52,148 nucleotides of DNA, from assembly GCA_964392175.1 (NCBI GenBank), contig CAYMOJ010000012.1, forward strand, positions 1 through 52,148, read 5' to 3'. The notes under the pieces are model-generated. The model ran no database searches, was not told the origin of the DNA, and saw nothing but the letters and a program-made list of their open reading frames with translations. Source of the stretch: Firm-04 sp964392175 (lineage in GTDB: Bacteria > Bacillota > Clostridia > Oscillospirales > Ruminococcaceae). Numbering within the stretch: the first letter of the stretch is position 1; each line of letters opens with the position of its first letter. The position numbers and the translations under genes were made by a program. This document shows positions 25,718 through 33,619 of the stretch, in pieces.

Positions 25718-26347
25718 ATGTTGGATTTAACACAGCCTCAATTTGTGAAACACGCGATTTTCCACCCGTTTGAAGGCTTTGAAGATCTGCGTTGGAAGAA
25801 GGCGGGAAAGCTCTCCTATACCTTCATCATCATTTTTGCACTGTTTGTGGCAGAAATTGCCTATGATCGCTGGTGTGGATTCCAGTTCCGTCCGCTGCCC
25901 GATGCCATATTCAGTGTGGTGCCATACATCATGCAAAGCGTCGTGTATTTCTTGGCGTGGGTTGTGGGTAACTGGTCTGTGTGTACGTTGCTGGATGGCG
26001 AAGGTACCATGAAAAACATTGCCATTTATAGCTCTTATGCATTGATCCCGTATATTGTGTGCCAGTTTGTGGATGTGTTCCTTTCCCATATTCTGGTACG
26101 GGATGAGGTAATCTTCTTTACGGTGTTGCAGTATATTGGTTTGATCTGGACAGGTATGTTGCTGTTTTCTGCCATTAAGGCGGTACACCAGTATACTTTC
26201 ACCAAAACCGTTGTTGCCATTGTGCTGACACTTGTCGCAATGTTGATTATTCTTTTCTTGGCGGTACTCCTGCTGAGCTTGTTCCAGAACGTTTATGTAT
26301 TTATCTACTCCATCTATACAGAGATCCTGTATAGAGTGCGCGTGTAA
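25718..26347 (+). CDS. YIP1-family membrane protein
   Basis: This 209-residue membrane protein has five predicted helices. They include KLSYTFIIIFALFVAEIAYD near the start and TKTVVAIVLTLVAMLIILFLAVLLLSLF near the end. The spacing, and a conserved loop of the kind YSSYALIPYIV, fit bacterial YIP1/DUF1282-like proteins. The biochemical role of bacterial members is unknown. AAGGAGGTGC directly after the previous stop drives translation. Its place in the operon suggests a structural or assembly role for the transporter. Confidence 0.75.
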   Translation: MLDLTQPQFVKHAIFHPFEGFEDLRWKKAGKLSYTFIIIFALFVAEIAYDRWCGFQFRPLPDAIFSVVPYIMQSVVYFLAWVVGNWSVCTLLDGEGTMKNIAIYSSYALIPYIVCQFVDVFLSHILVRDEVIFFTVLQYIGLIWTGMLLFSAIKAVHQYTFTKTVVAIVLTLVAMLIILFLAVLLLSLFQNVYVFIYSIYTEILYRVRV

Positions 26348-26361
26348 AGGCGGTGAACATA

Positions 26362-28749
26362 GTGTTAATGAAGAAAAAGCGAATGCTCGCTTGCCTGTTG
26401 GCAGCAGCGATGATGACATCCATGAGCATCACTGCGCTGCCTGCCCTTGCCGATGAAACTGCCGATTCCGCGACAGACTCCGCCGACAACCAGGAAGCAC
26501 AAAGTGGCGAAGATACGGATGACGAAGATGCTTGGGTAGATCGTACCGAGGAAGAAGTGCTGCAAAAGATGAAAATCGTTGCAGAAAACGATAACTTGGT
26601 GTTGTATGCGTGGGACGAAGAGCAGCTCGATGAGGACAACGACGAAAAGCCTGAGGATATCTTTGCACTGAAAAACAAGAAGAATGGTTATATCTGGTGG
26701 TCGTCACCCATCAATGCTGCGGGAGATTCCATTGCAACCCCGGTGCTGGCAAAGGGGCTTTCCTCCGGTTTGATTCTGACCGCAGCTGAGACCGATGATC
26801 GCTCTACCACTACAGTGCGCTCGGCAGATACCGGAAAAACGACGATCAGCTATAAGAGCATCAATAACGGTGTGGAAGTTACCTATCACTTCCGCAAGGT
26901 TGGCATTAAGATCCCTGTACGTTATGAGTTGGGTGAGGATTACTTGCAGGTTACCATTGATTCCTCTGACATTACCGAGAAATACGGCCCGGATTATGAG
27001 GATGGCCCCATTCTTACGCAATCCCTTGCGGTGCTAAATGCATTTGGGGCTGCGGATTCTGAAGAGGAGGGCTACTTTGTCATTCCCGATGGTAGTGGCG
27101 CACTGATCAATTTCAACAATGAGAAGTACAGCGCAAAAACCTACAATCAAACGATCTATGGCAAGGATGTGACCGCTGTGCCCAAAACCAAGGGTGCTGT
27201 GGTCGAAGGCGTTTCGTTACCGATGTATGGCATCGTCAAAGGCGAAAACGCAATGCTCGCAGTGGCAACTTCCGGTGACGGCAACTGCAATATTCGTGCA
27301 GCTGTTAGCGGTACGGGGCAGTCCAATACTGAGTACAATGTCTGCTATTTCGAGTTTACAACTCGTGCCGCCGATGAATACTATCTCGGTACCGATCAGC
27401 TGACGCCTTTGGCTGTGTATCAGAAAACGATGCCTGAGGTAACCATGCAGGTGCGCTACTATCCCTTGTGCGCAGAGGACGAAGTGAACGCTGACCAGGG
27501 CGGAACGCTTGACTATGTGGATATCGCAGCAAGATATCGTCAGTATCTGATAGAAGATGAGGGCGTGACCGTTAAGGCAAAGGCCAACAGCGCGTACTGC
27601 TATGTGGATGTGTACGGTGGAACCAAAAAGCAGAGAAATATTCTCGGCTTCCCTGTGTTTCTCAAAACCAGCATGACCAGCTATGAGGAAACACAAGAGA
27701 TTCTTTCGTTGATGAAAGAGGCAGGCGCAGATAATCTGGTCGTTTCACTGAATAACTGGACGGATGCCGGTATCAGTGGTAAAGTGGATTACAAGGCAAA
27801 GCCTTCCGGCACGTTGGGTGGCAAGTCCGATTTCAATGCACTTGTGGATTACATGAACGGCAACGATATCGCGTGGTATCCTACTGTGAATAACTACGCT
27901 TATTATTCGGGTGGCGGGTATTACTCGCTTACCGATACCGCAGTGCGTGTGTCGGGTTCCTTTGCAAGAATCGTAGACTTCGAGCGTGCATATGGCGTGC
28001 CATACGGTGAAAAGAAAACAATGTCGTTGCTTTCTCCCTCCACTTTTACGGAGTTGTATGAAAAGCTTGCCAAGAATTACAAGAAGGCAGGGCTTTCTTC
28101 TGTCAGCATCGGCGAGATGTCCTCTCTGTTATATGGTGATTATGGTAAAAAGTCTGCTACATCCCGCGAGCAGACCATGCAGGCGATTGAGGACAGTCTT
28201 GCAACGCTGAACACCGATGTGGGTTCGGTGCTTTCTCAGGATCCCAATGCTTATGTGCTGAAGTATACCGATACCATTACGGATATTCCGTTGTATTCCA
28301 GTGGCTTCGATATTCTAGATGCCGATATTCCGCTGTATCAGATGGTCATGCACGGCGTGATTCCTTATTCCACAAAGGCAGTCAATGGCAGTGCGGATGC
28401 GGAGCGACTTGTGATGCTTGCACTGGCAGCGGGCAGTAACCTGCGGTTCGATATGCTCTACGCCGAAACCAGCGATCTGAAGGATACCGATTTCGATGTG
28501 TACTACTACGGCTACTACGAGTATTGGGTTAACAATGCTGCGCAATATTATCAGTATACGAAGGATATCCTTGCAAAGACCAGTGATTCTTATATCGTCA
28601 GCTATGTGCAGGAGGGCGATGTGATTACGACAGCCTACGCAAACGGCGTGCAAACAGTGGTCGATTTGGAAAATTGCTCAGTGACCTGTGATGGCGAAAC
28701 CTACTACCTGCGCGACTATGTAGAGGAAGGAGATGTGGTGTTTGAATGA
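26362..28749 (+). CDS. Exported DUF5696-like protein
   Basis: This is a protein of about 795 residues with a signal peptide (cleavage near PALADETA) and an acidic low-complexity spacer. A beta-rich first half follows (DNLVLYAWDEEQ, FALKNKKNGYIWWSSP, VTYHFRKVGIKIPVRYELGEDYLQVTID, EEGYFVIPDGSGALINF). The second half, from about residue 435, looks like a TIM-barrel hydrolase-type fold (LMKEAGADNLVVSLNNW, DFNALVDYMNGNDIAWYPTVN, LAKNYKKAGLSSVSIGEMSSLLYGDY). This arrangement matches DUF5696 proteins as I recall them, which sit beside sugar ABC transporters in Firmicutes and have no proven activity. Its cell-surface placement would let it process a glycan. GTG 26362 is 8 nt after AAAGGCGG. It overlaps the next gene by 4 nt. 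Confidence 0.75.
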   Translation: MLMKKKRMLACLLAAAMMTSMSITALPALADETADSATDSADNQEAQSGEDTDDEDAWVDRTEEEVLQKMKIVAENDNLVLYAWDEEQLDEDNDEKPEDIFALKNKKNGYIWWSSPINAAGDSIATPVLAKGLSSGLILTAAETDDRSTTTVRSADTGKTTISYKSINNGVEVTYHFRKVGIKIPVRYELGEDYLQVTIDSSDITEKYGPDYEDGPILTQSLAVLNAFGAADSEEEGYFVIPDGSGALINFNNEKYSAKTYNQTIYGKDVTAVPKTKGAVVEGVSLPMYGIVKGENAMLAVATSGDGNCNIRAAVSGTGQSNTEYNVCYFEFTTRAADEYYLGTDQLTPLAVYQKTMPEVTMQVRYYPLCAEDEVNADQGGTLDYVDIAARYRQYLIEDEGVTVKAKANSAYCYVDVYGGTKKQRNILGFPVFLKTSMTSYEETQEILSLMKEAGADNLVVSLNNWTDAGISGKVDYKAKPSGTLGGKSDFNALVDYMNGNDIAWYPTVNNYAYYSGGGYYSLTDTAVRVSGSFARIVDFERAYGVPYGEKKTMSLLSPSTFTELYEKLAKNYKKAGLSSVSIGEMSSLLYGDYGKKSATSREQTMQAIEDSLATLNTDVGSVLSQDPNAYVLKYTDTITDIPLYSSGFDILDADIPLYQMVMHGVIPYSTKAVNGSADAERLVMLALAAGSNLRFDMLYAETSDLKDTDFDVYYYGYYEYWVNNAAQYYQYTKDILAKTSDSYIVSYVQEGDVITTAYANGVQTVVDLENCSVTCDGETYYLRDYVEEGDVVFE

Positions 28750-29666
28750 AGATTCCATATGAACGCAGAAAATCCCTCTACGGTTATGGCTTTATCGCGC
28801 TGTGGTTAGTGGGAACGATCTTGTGGTTTTTAAAGCCCATGATTGAATCCCTTTGCTACTGCTTCATGGATAATGCCACGCTGAAGCCTGAAGTCGGTGG
28901 CATGAACAAGCAATGGTTGCCCTTCGCTGATTTCGGCTGGATCGCGAACTTCAAGTACGCTTTTGCAGTGGATCCCTCCTATAAGCAAAAGCTCTTGGAG
29001 GTGCTGAAAGATACCGCACTGACTACGCCTATGATTCTGGTGTTCTCGCTGTTTATCGCGGTGATTCTAAATCAGGAGTTTAAGGGCAGGGGCTTCGCCC
29101 GTGCGATCTTCTTCCTCCCTGTGATCATTGCAACCGGTCCTGTTTACAATATCATCAATGGTGATATTGCCAGCACCGGTGCCGATAGCGGCGCACAGTT
29201 TTCGACTTTGTTCCAGACGGATATCGTGGATGAGCTGTTGGCGTTCTTAGGTGTTATGAATATCAGCGACAGTCTCAGTGAGGTCATCAACACCGTTACT
29301 ACCGATATTTTTGGCCTGGTGTGGAGCTCGGGTATCCAGATCCTGATTTTCCTTGCGGCACTGCAAAATATTCCCCCATCTGCCAAAGAGGCAGCTTCTA
29401 TGGAGGGCGCAACTGCGTGGGAGTACTTCTGGAAAATCACGCTGCCCTACGTTAGTCCCATGATTTTGGCAAATTTCATCTACACGGTCATCGATTCCTT
29501 TACTGCTACCGATAACGATGTTATGAGCCGTGTGCTGGAAAAGCAATTGGAGTGGGATTATGGCTATGCAGCAGCGATGGCGTGGAGCTACTTTGCTATC
29601 GTTATGATCGTTGTGGGCATCATTACCGTTATCATCAACAAGTTTATCTTCTACGAAGTGGAATAA
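28746..29666 (+). CDS. Carbohydrate ABC permease, MalF type (pair 2)
   Basis: This 306-residue membrane protein has six helices and an EAA loop AKEAASMEGATAWEYFWKITLPY near residues 213-235. A long extracellular loop between the third and fourth helices (DIASTGADSGAQFSTLFQTDIVDELL) is larger than in pair 1. The start overlaps the preceding stop (ATGA), so translation is coupled. It forms the second channel together with the following gene product. Confidence 0.92.
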   Translation: MKIPYERRKSLYGYGFIALWLVGTILWFLKPMIESLCYCFMDNATLKPEVGGMNKQWLPFADFGWIANFKYAFAVDPSYKQKLLEVLKDTALTTPMILVFSLFIAVILNQEFKGRGFARAIFFLPVIIATGPVYNIINGDIASTGADSGAQFSTLFQTDIVDELLAFLGVMNISDSLSEVINTVTTDIFGLVWSSGIQILIFLAALQNIPPSAKEAASMEGATAWEYFWKITLPYVSPMILANFIYTVIDSFTATDNDVMSRVLEKQLEWDYGYAAAMAWSYFAIVMIVVGIITVIINKFIFYEVE

Positions 29667-29678
29667 GGGGGTGCAGCT

Positions 29679-30854
29679 ATGAAAAACGAAAACATGATTA
29701 CCCCTACTCCGCAGGAGAATACACAGCCGTCTGCTACGGCAGATGCTTTGGGCACTGAGGCACCCGTATCACAGTCCTCTCCTGACCGTCCGCATACGCT
29801 GCCGGAGGGCTATGTTCCTGAATCGGCAAAGCCTGTGGTGCACGAAGAGAAGCAGGTTGGTAATGGGATGTCGCCCAAAGAGGCAATGAAGATCCGTATG
29901 CAGGGCATGACCAAGCAAGAGGTCGCGTATCTGCGGCGAAAAATGGTCTTTGAAAAGGCATGGCCCATCTTCCGTTTCCTGATACTTTTCGGTTTGGGCT
30001 TCGTCATTCTTACACCGTTGATGTTTATGCTCAGCTATGGCTTCCGCGAAAGCGGCGATATGAATGATCCCACCGTGATGTGGATTCCTCGCAATCTGAC
30101 GTTGAAGGTCATGAAACAAACCATTGATGCGATGGGGCTGACGAACCCGATTTCTGATCGCCAGAATCCGTTGTTCAACACATTGGTGCTGAATCTGGGC
30201 TGTTCGCTGATGCAGGTTGTTACTTGTGCGATCACCGGCTATGGTTTCGCGCGATTCAAGTTCAAGGGCAGAGATCTGCTGTTTGGCATTGTCATTTTGA
30301 TGATTCTCGTGCCTACACAGATCATCTCGATTCCGCTGTACATGACCTTTAAAAACTTCATGTTCGGTGCTGTCAACCTCATCGATAAATTTGCGGTCAT
30401 GTATTTGCCTGCAATGATGGCAAACGGCATTCGCTCGGGGCTGATGATTTTCATCTTCCGACAGTTCTTCCGTGGCTTGCCCAAGGAGCTGGAGGATGCA
30501 GCGTATCTGGATGGCTGTGGGCCTCTGAACACTTTCATCCGCGTGATGGTTCCCAATGCAGCTTCCTCCTTCCTCACCGTGTTCCTGTTCTCTATCGTGT
30601 GGTACTGGAACGATTTCTATGTCAGTAGTTCGTTCTTTACCAATACGAAGACCATTGCACTGGTGCTGAAGAATCTGGATGCGACATTGAACCTTGCGAT
30701 CTTCAATAACGCAAACGCACAGGTCAGTGCCCGTGAAAAGATCGTGTGGCTGGAATCTGGCTGCTTGATTTCTATTACACCTATGCTGATTCTCTATGCC
30801 TGCTTGCAGAAGCATTTTACAGAAGGCATTGAGCGTTCAGGTTTGGTTGGTTGA
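29679..30854 (+). CDS. Carbohydrate ABC permease, MalG type (pair 2), with long cytoplasmic N-terminus
   Basis: This is a 391-residue membrane protein. Residues 1-90 are a Pro/Glu/Thr-rich, cytoplasmic extension absent from ordinary MalG proteins (about 280 residues). The helix bundle starts near residue 94 (FRFLILFGLGFVILTPLMFMLSYGF). The EAA loop ELEDAAYLDGCGPLNTFIRVMVPN lies near 271-294. It closes the operon and is followed by a terminator. No ATP-binding gene lies in the operon, so a shared MsmK/MalK-type ATPase encoded elsewhere must be used. Confidence 0.92.
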   Translation: MKNENMITPTPQENTQPSATADALGTEAPVSQSSPDRPHTLPEGYVPESAKPVVHEEKQVGNGMSPKEAMKIRMQGMTKQEVAYLRRKMVFEKAWPIFRFLILFGLGFVILTPLMFMLSYGFRESGDMNDPTVMWIPRNLTLKVMKQTIDAMGLTNPISDRQNPLFNTLVLNLGCSLMQVVTCAITGYGFARFKFKGRDLLFGIVILMILVPTQIISIPLYMTFKNFMFGAVNLIDKFAVMYLPAMMANGIRSGLMIFIFRQFFRGLPKELEDAAYLDGCGPLNTFIRVMVPNAASSFLTVFLFSIVWYWNDFYVSSSFFTNTKTIALVLKNLDATLNLAIFNNANAQVSAREKIVWLESGCLISITPMLILYACLQKHFTEGIERSGLVG

Positions 30855-30864
30855 TCAACTTACA

Positions 30865-30902
30865 AAAAAACGAGTCTCGCAATGTTACGAGACTCGTTTT
30901 TT
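30865..30902 (+). terminator. Terminator after the transporter operon, bidirectional
   Basis: AAAAAACGAGTCTCG (30865-30879) pairs with CGAGACTCGTTTTTT (30888-30902), with an 8-nt loop. The A run and T run make it effective in both directions, so it also ends the leftward flavoprotein transcript. Confidence 0.92.
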
Positions 30903-30930
30903 ATGCTGATTTTTGCGCCCGTTTAATAGA

Positions 30931-32139
30931 TTATTTCTTGGTGGCAGCCATGCCGGCGCAGTAGCCCGATGCCCATGCCCAATCCAGATTATAGCCACCG
31001 CAGTCGCCATCAATATCGAGTAATTCACCGCACAGATATAGTTTTTTTGCTATGCGGGATTCGAGTGAAGCGGAGATTGACTGCCCCGAAATGCCGCCTG
31101 CAGTGACCTGTGCTTGTGTAAAGCTTGCGACTCCGGTTACGGGGAAGATCCAGCGTTTGAGCAATTGCACCAGTGATTTCCTTGCAACTGCATTGGGAAA
31201 GATGCTTTTGACTGTACCTTGACTTTTTCCCATTGCCTGTTTGATGCATACTGCACTGACACGTTTCGGCAGCAAGCCGATCAGCAAAGATTCGGCATCG
31301 TCCTCGGCGTGAAGGGCGATCCATTGCCGCAAAAGTGCGTCCGTTTCTTCCATGCTGTGGTTCGGCAGCAGATCCAATGCAATGCACGCATGGTTGCCAT
31401 GGGTGGCAGCCAATCGGCTGAGATTGAAGATACAGATGCCCGAAAGCGCATGCTCGGTAAACTGTACCTCGCCGATTTCCTTTTTGGCGACTTTATTTTG
31501 TAGCAGCAGCGAAGCCGACGCTTGTACGCGCATTCCTTTTAGACTGCGTACCAGCGCGGGATCTGTAGGAATGGGACAAAGTGCAGGCAGAGGACGGATT
31601 ACAGTGTGCCCCATGGCTTGTAGCATCGGCAGCAGATTGCCGTCTGTACCACAATTGGGTGCGGCAGAGCCACCCGTCGCAAGGATTACCGCATCAGCTG
31701 TGTAGGATTTGTCACCACAAACGGCGATCCATTGATCACCCTTTTGCTTCAGGGCAGTAAGCTTTGTATCGCAAATTTCTTCAACATGGTATCTCGCGCA
31801 TGCCAGTCGCAGCGCATCCAAAACCGAGGCGGCGGCGTTTGCCGCAGGATACATTCTTCCTTCAGCATCAACGCGTGTGAGGACTCCCAGTGATGCAAAG
31901 AATGCCTGCGTATCAAATTGTTGTAAAATGCCTTTTGCCTGAGGTACTGTGCCGTGATACTTGGAAATATCACAGCCCATATGCCCCAGATTACATCTGC
32001 CGTTACCCGTTGCAAGAATTTTTTTTCCCACACGCGGCAGTCGTTCCAGCAATGTGACGCGTGCGCCCTGCTGCGCGGCAGTAATCGCGGCAACAAGCCC
32101 TGCTGCGCCGCCGCCCACAACCAATATGTGCTTCATCAT
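30931..32139 (-). CDS. HI0933/BaiN-type FAD-dependent oxidoreductase
   Basis: This is a 402-residue flavoprotein. The N-terminal FAD-binding motif is ILVVGGGAAGLVAAITAAQQGARVTLLER. The family signature VGKKILATGNGRCNLGH lies near residues 37-53. A second nucleotide-contact motif DAVILATGGSAAP lies around 150-162. The C-terminus CGELLDIDGDCGGYNLDWAWASGYCAG is characteristic. Members (YhiN, HI0933, BaiN) are poorly characterised flavoproteins, one of which acts in bile acid metabolism; no substrate is inferred here. Its ATG overlaps the stop of the upstream gene (ATGA), so the two are translationally coupled. Confidence 0.92.
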   Translation of the reverse strand: MMKHILVVGGGAAGLVAAITAAQQGARVTLLERLPRVGKKILATGNGRCNLGHMGCDISKYHGTVPQAKGILQQFDTQAFFASLGVLTRVDAEGRMYPAANAAASVLDALRLACARYHVEEICDTKLTALKQKGDQWIAVCGDKSYTADAVILATGGSAAPNCGTDGNLLPMLQAMGHTVIRPLPALCPIPTDPALVRSLKGMRVQASASLLLQNKVAKKEIGEVQFTEHALSGICIFNLSRLAATHGNHACIALDLLPNHSMEETDALLRQWIALHAEDDAESLLIGLLPKRVSAVCIKQAMGKSQGTVKSIFPNAVARKSLVQLLKRWIFPVTGVASFTQAQVTAGGISGQSISASLESRIAKKLYLCGELLDIDGDCGGYNLDWAWASGYCAGMAATKK

Positions 32140-33263
32140 GCCATGCGGCGGAGGCGGTAGCGTACTTTTCCACTACGAATCACATTGGCAATGATGAAAC
32201 AAGCACCTACAATCACGGAAAGCACGCCCCATAGAATTTCCTTGATGAGTTCTGCCTTGATATCTGCATCTGCCAAAATTTCCATTTCGCATAGCTCTTC
32301 AAGATGTACAAAACAATGCTTTGTAGTGGTGTAATCCTTCATCAGCACCATTGCCTCATAAAGGGTGTTGCGATTTTCCTGTAGTGATGCCTTTGTGCAG
32401 CCATACTGCTCGTTGATATCCTCATCAGACATGGTTTCCAGCGATTGGTCAATTAGCATGATATATTCATTGAGTTCAGTGATGCTGTACCCTCCATCAC
32501 GCATATCGGCAGTGTAATCTTCGCGTATAAATTCTGCAAGATCTTTTGCAGTCGTGAATCGTGGAGTGACGACTGCTACCGCTACGCAAACCATCGTTGC
32601 CAGCAGTGCCGCGGGTACAGTGACCTTGCGCCCAAATTTTTTCATGGCAAACAGTGCAACCATCATGCCTAGATAACCGCTTAGAAAATGCATGACACCA
32701 AGTTCACTGAGTAGCCATGTCAAAGCAAACAGTGCCACCGCCCCCAGCAAAATGCCGAGCGCGACACCAAAATAATTGACTTTTACGGCATCTTCTGCGA
32801 CACGGTTTTGGGAGAATGTTTCTTCCGTTTTGGCAGCACAGCTATCACAAAGTTGCAATATCTGAGTTTCATTGATCATATGTGGTGCGTAATGATTTGC
32901 ATCACCGCAGGAAATGCAGCAGGGTACCATAGCGTATTCGTGGGCAAGCTGCGTCAGGATATTTAGGCTGCCAATGGCTTTTTCCTGGCTGTCTTTGCCC
33001 GGTATCACGATGATGGCTTGAAACAGATTTTGCTTGTATTGACACTGAGAAATGCCTTTTTGTGCACGTTCCCATTCTTTTAGCATTGTGGCAAACCCTT
33101 CAGCATCGTTGACCGATGCACACAGGGAAAAGATCAAAAAGCTGCGCTGAATATGATATTCCAGACAAATGGGATAGCCGTTGTAATTCCCCCAAAAAAG
33201 GCTGTTGTCCTTTTCATATTGCAGTGTGGTTGCTTCACTGAATGCTGCCGGCTTGAATGCCAT
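32136..33263 (-). CDS. Membrane protein with zinc-ribbon-like cysteine pairs, function unknown
   Basis: This 375-residue protein starts at ATG 33263, with GAAAGGAAG just upstream; an upstream extension of the frame to 33443 crosses the promoter. Residues 1-130 are soluble and may be related to membrane-trafficking or stress-sensor domains. Two cysteine pairs follow, CCISCGD (near 134-140) and LCDSCAAK (near 159-166), enough for one zinc ribbon. Three or four membrane helices lie around 185-275. A helical soluble region covers about 280-345 and a final helix lies near 350. It resembles no family I can name. Its partner is the coupled flavoprotein gene. Confidence 0.7.
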   Translation of the reverse strand: MAFKPAAFSEATTLQYEKDNSLFWGNYNGYPICLEYHIQRSFLIFSLCASVNDAEGFATMLKEWERAQKGISQCQYKQNLFQAIIVIPGKDSQEKAIGSLNILTQLAHEYAMVPCCISCGDANHYAPHMINETQILQLCDSCAAKTEETFSQNRVAEDAVKVNYFGVALGILLGAVALFALTWLLSELGVMHFLSGYLGMMVALFAMKKFGRKVTVPAALLATMVCVAVAVVTPRFTTAKDLAEFIREDYTADMRDGGYSITELNEYIMLIDQSLETMSDEDINEQYGCTKASLQENRNTLYEAMVLMKDYTTTKHCFVHLEELCEMEILADADIKAELIKEILWGVLSVIVGACFIIANVIRSGKVRYRLRRMA

Positions 33264-33299
33264 ATGAAATCGCTTCCTTTCAAAATGGTAGTAACATCC

Positions 33300-33328
33300 A
33301 TTATACAGGATTCCACAGAGAAATGCAA
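33300..33328 (-). promoter_or_regulatory. Promoter of the zinc-ribbon membrane protein / flavoprotein operon
   Basis: On the minus strand TTGCAT (complement of 33323-33328) and TATAAT (complement of 33300-33305), spacer 17 bp. Confidence 0.75.
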
Positions 33329-33427
33329 GTGTTTTTTGTATTCGCATCGAGATTTGTCTAAGGCTGTCAGTTTGTAGAAAATTGCAGTGGCGATCATAAA
33401 ATTTGTGTGAAACATAGCGCGCTTTAC

Positions 33428-33456
33428 TTGACTTTTTCTCCAAGATAGAATATAAT
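33428..33456 (+). promoter_or_regulatory. Promoter of the multidomain Sm/cold-shock-like gene
   Basis: TTGACT at 33428-33433 and TATAAT at 33451-33456 with a 17-bp spacer. The leader of about 155 nt can form a long-range stem, GCACAAAG (33519-33526) with CTTTGTGC (33577-33584). A possible 18-codon reading frame at 33482-33538 has no good ribosome site. Confidence 0.8.
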
Positions 33457-33619
33457 GAAACAGTGGTCTGGGGAATAAAAGATGACCTTTATGACTACAC
33501 AGAATATAAGGCAACGTTGCACAAAGCCCATTTACTGACTAGAGTGTTGGATTTGCTTGTACCTCTATATCGCCCACTTTGTGCGCTGTTATCTTAAAAA
33601 TTAAAAATGGAGGCCCTAT

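Noticed and set aside
33482..33538. An 18-codon frame in the leader of the Sm/cold-shock-like gene
   Set aside because: Poor Shine-Dalgarno and no leader-peptide pattern such as codon runs. Kept only as a note in the promoter entry.
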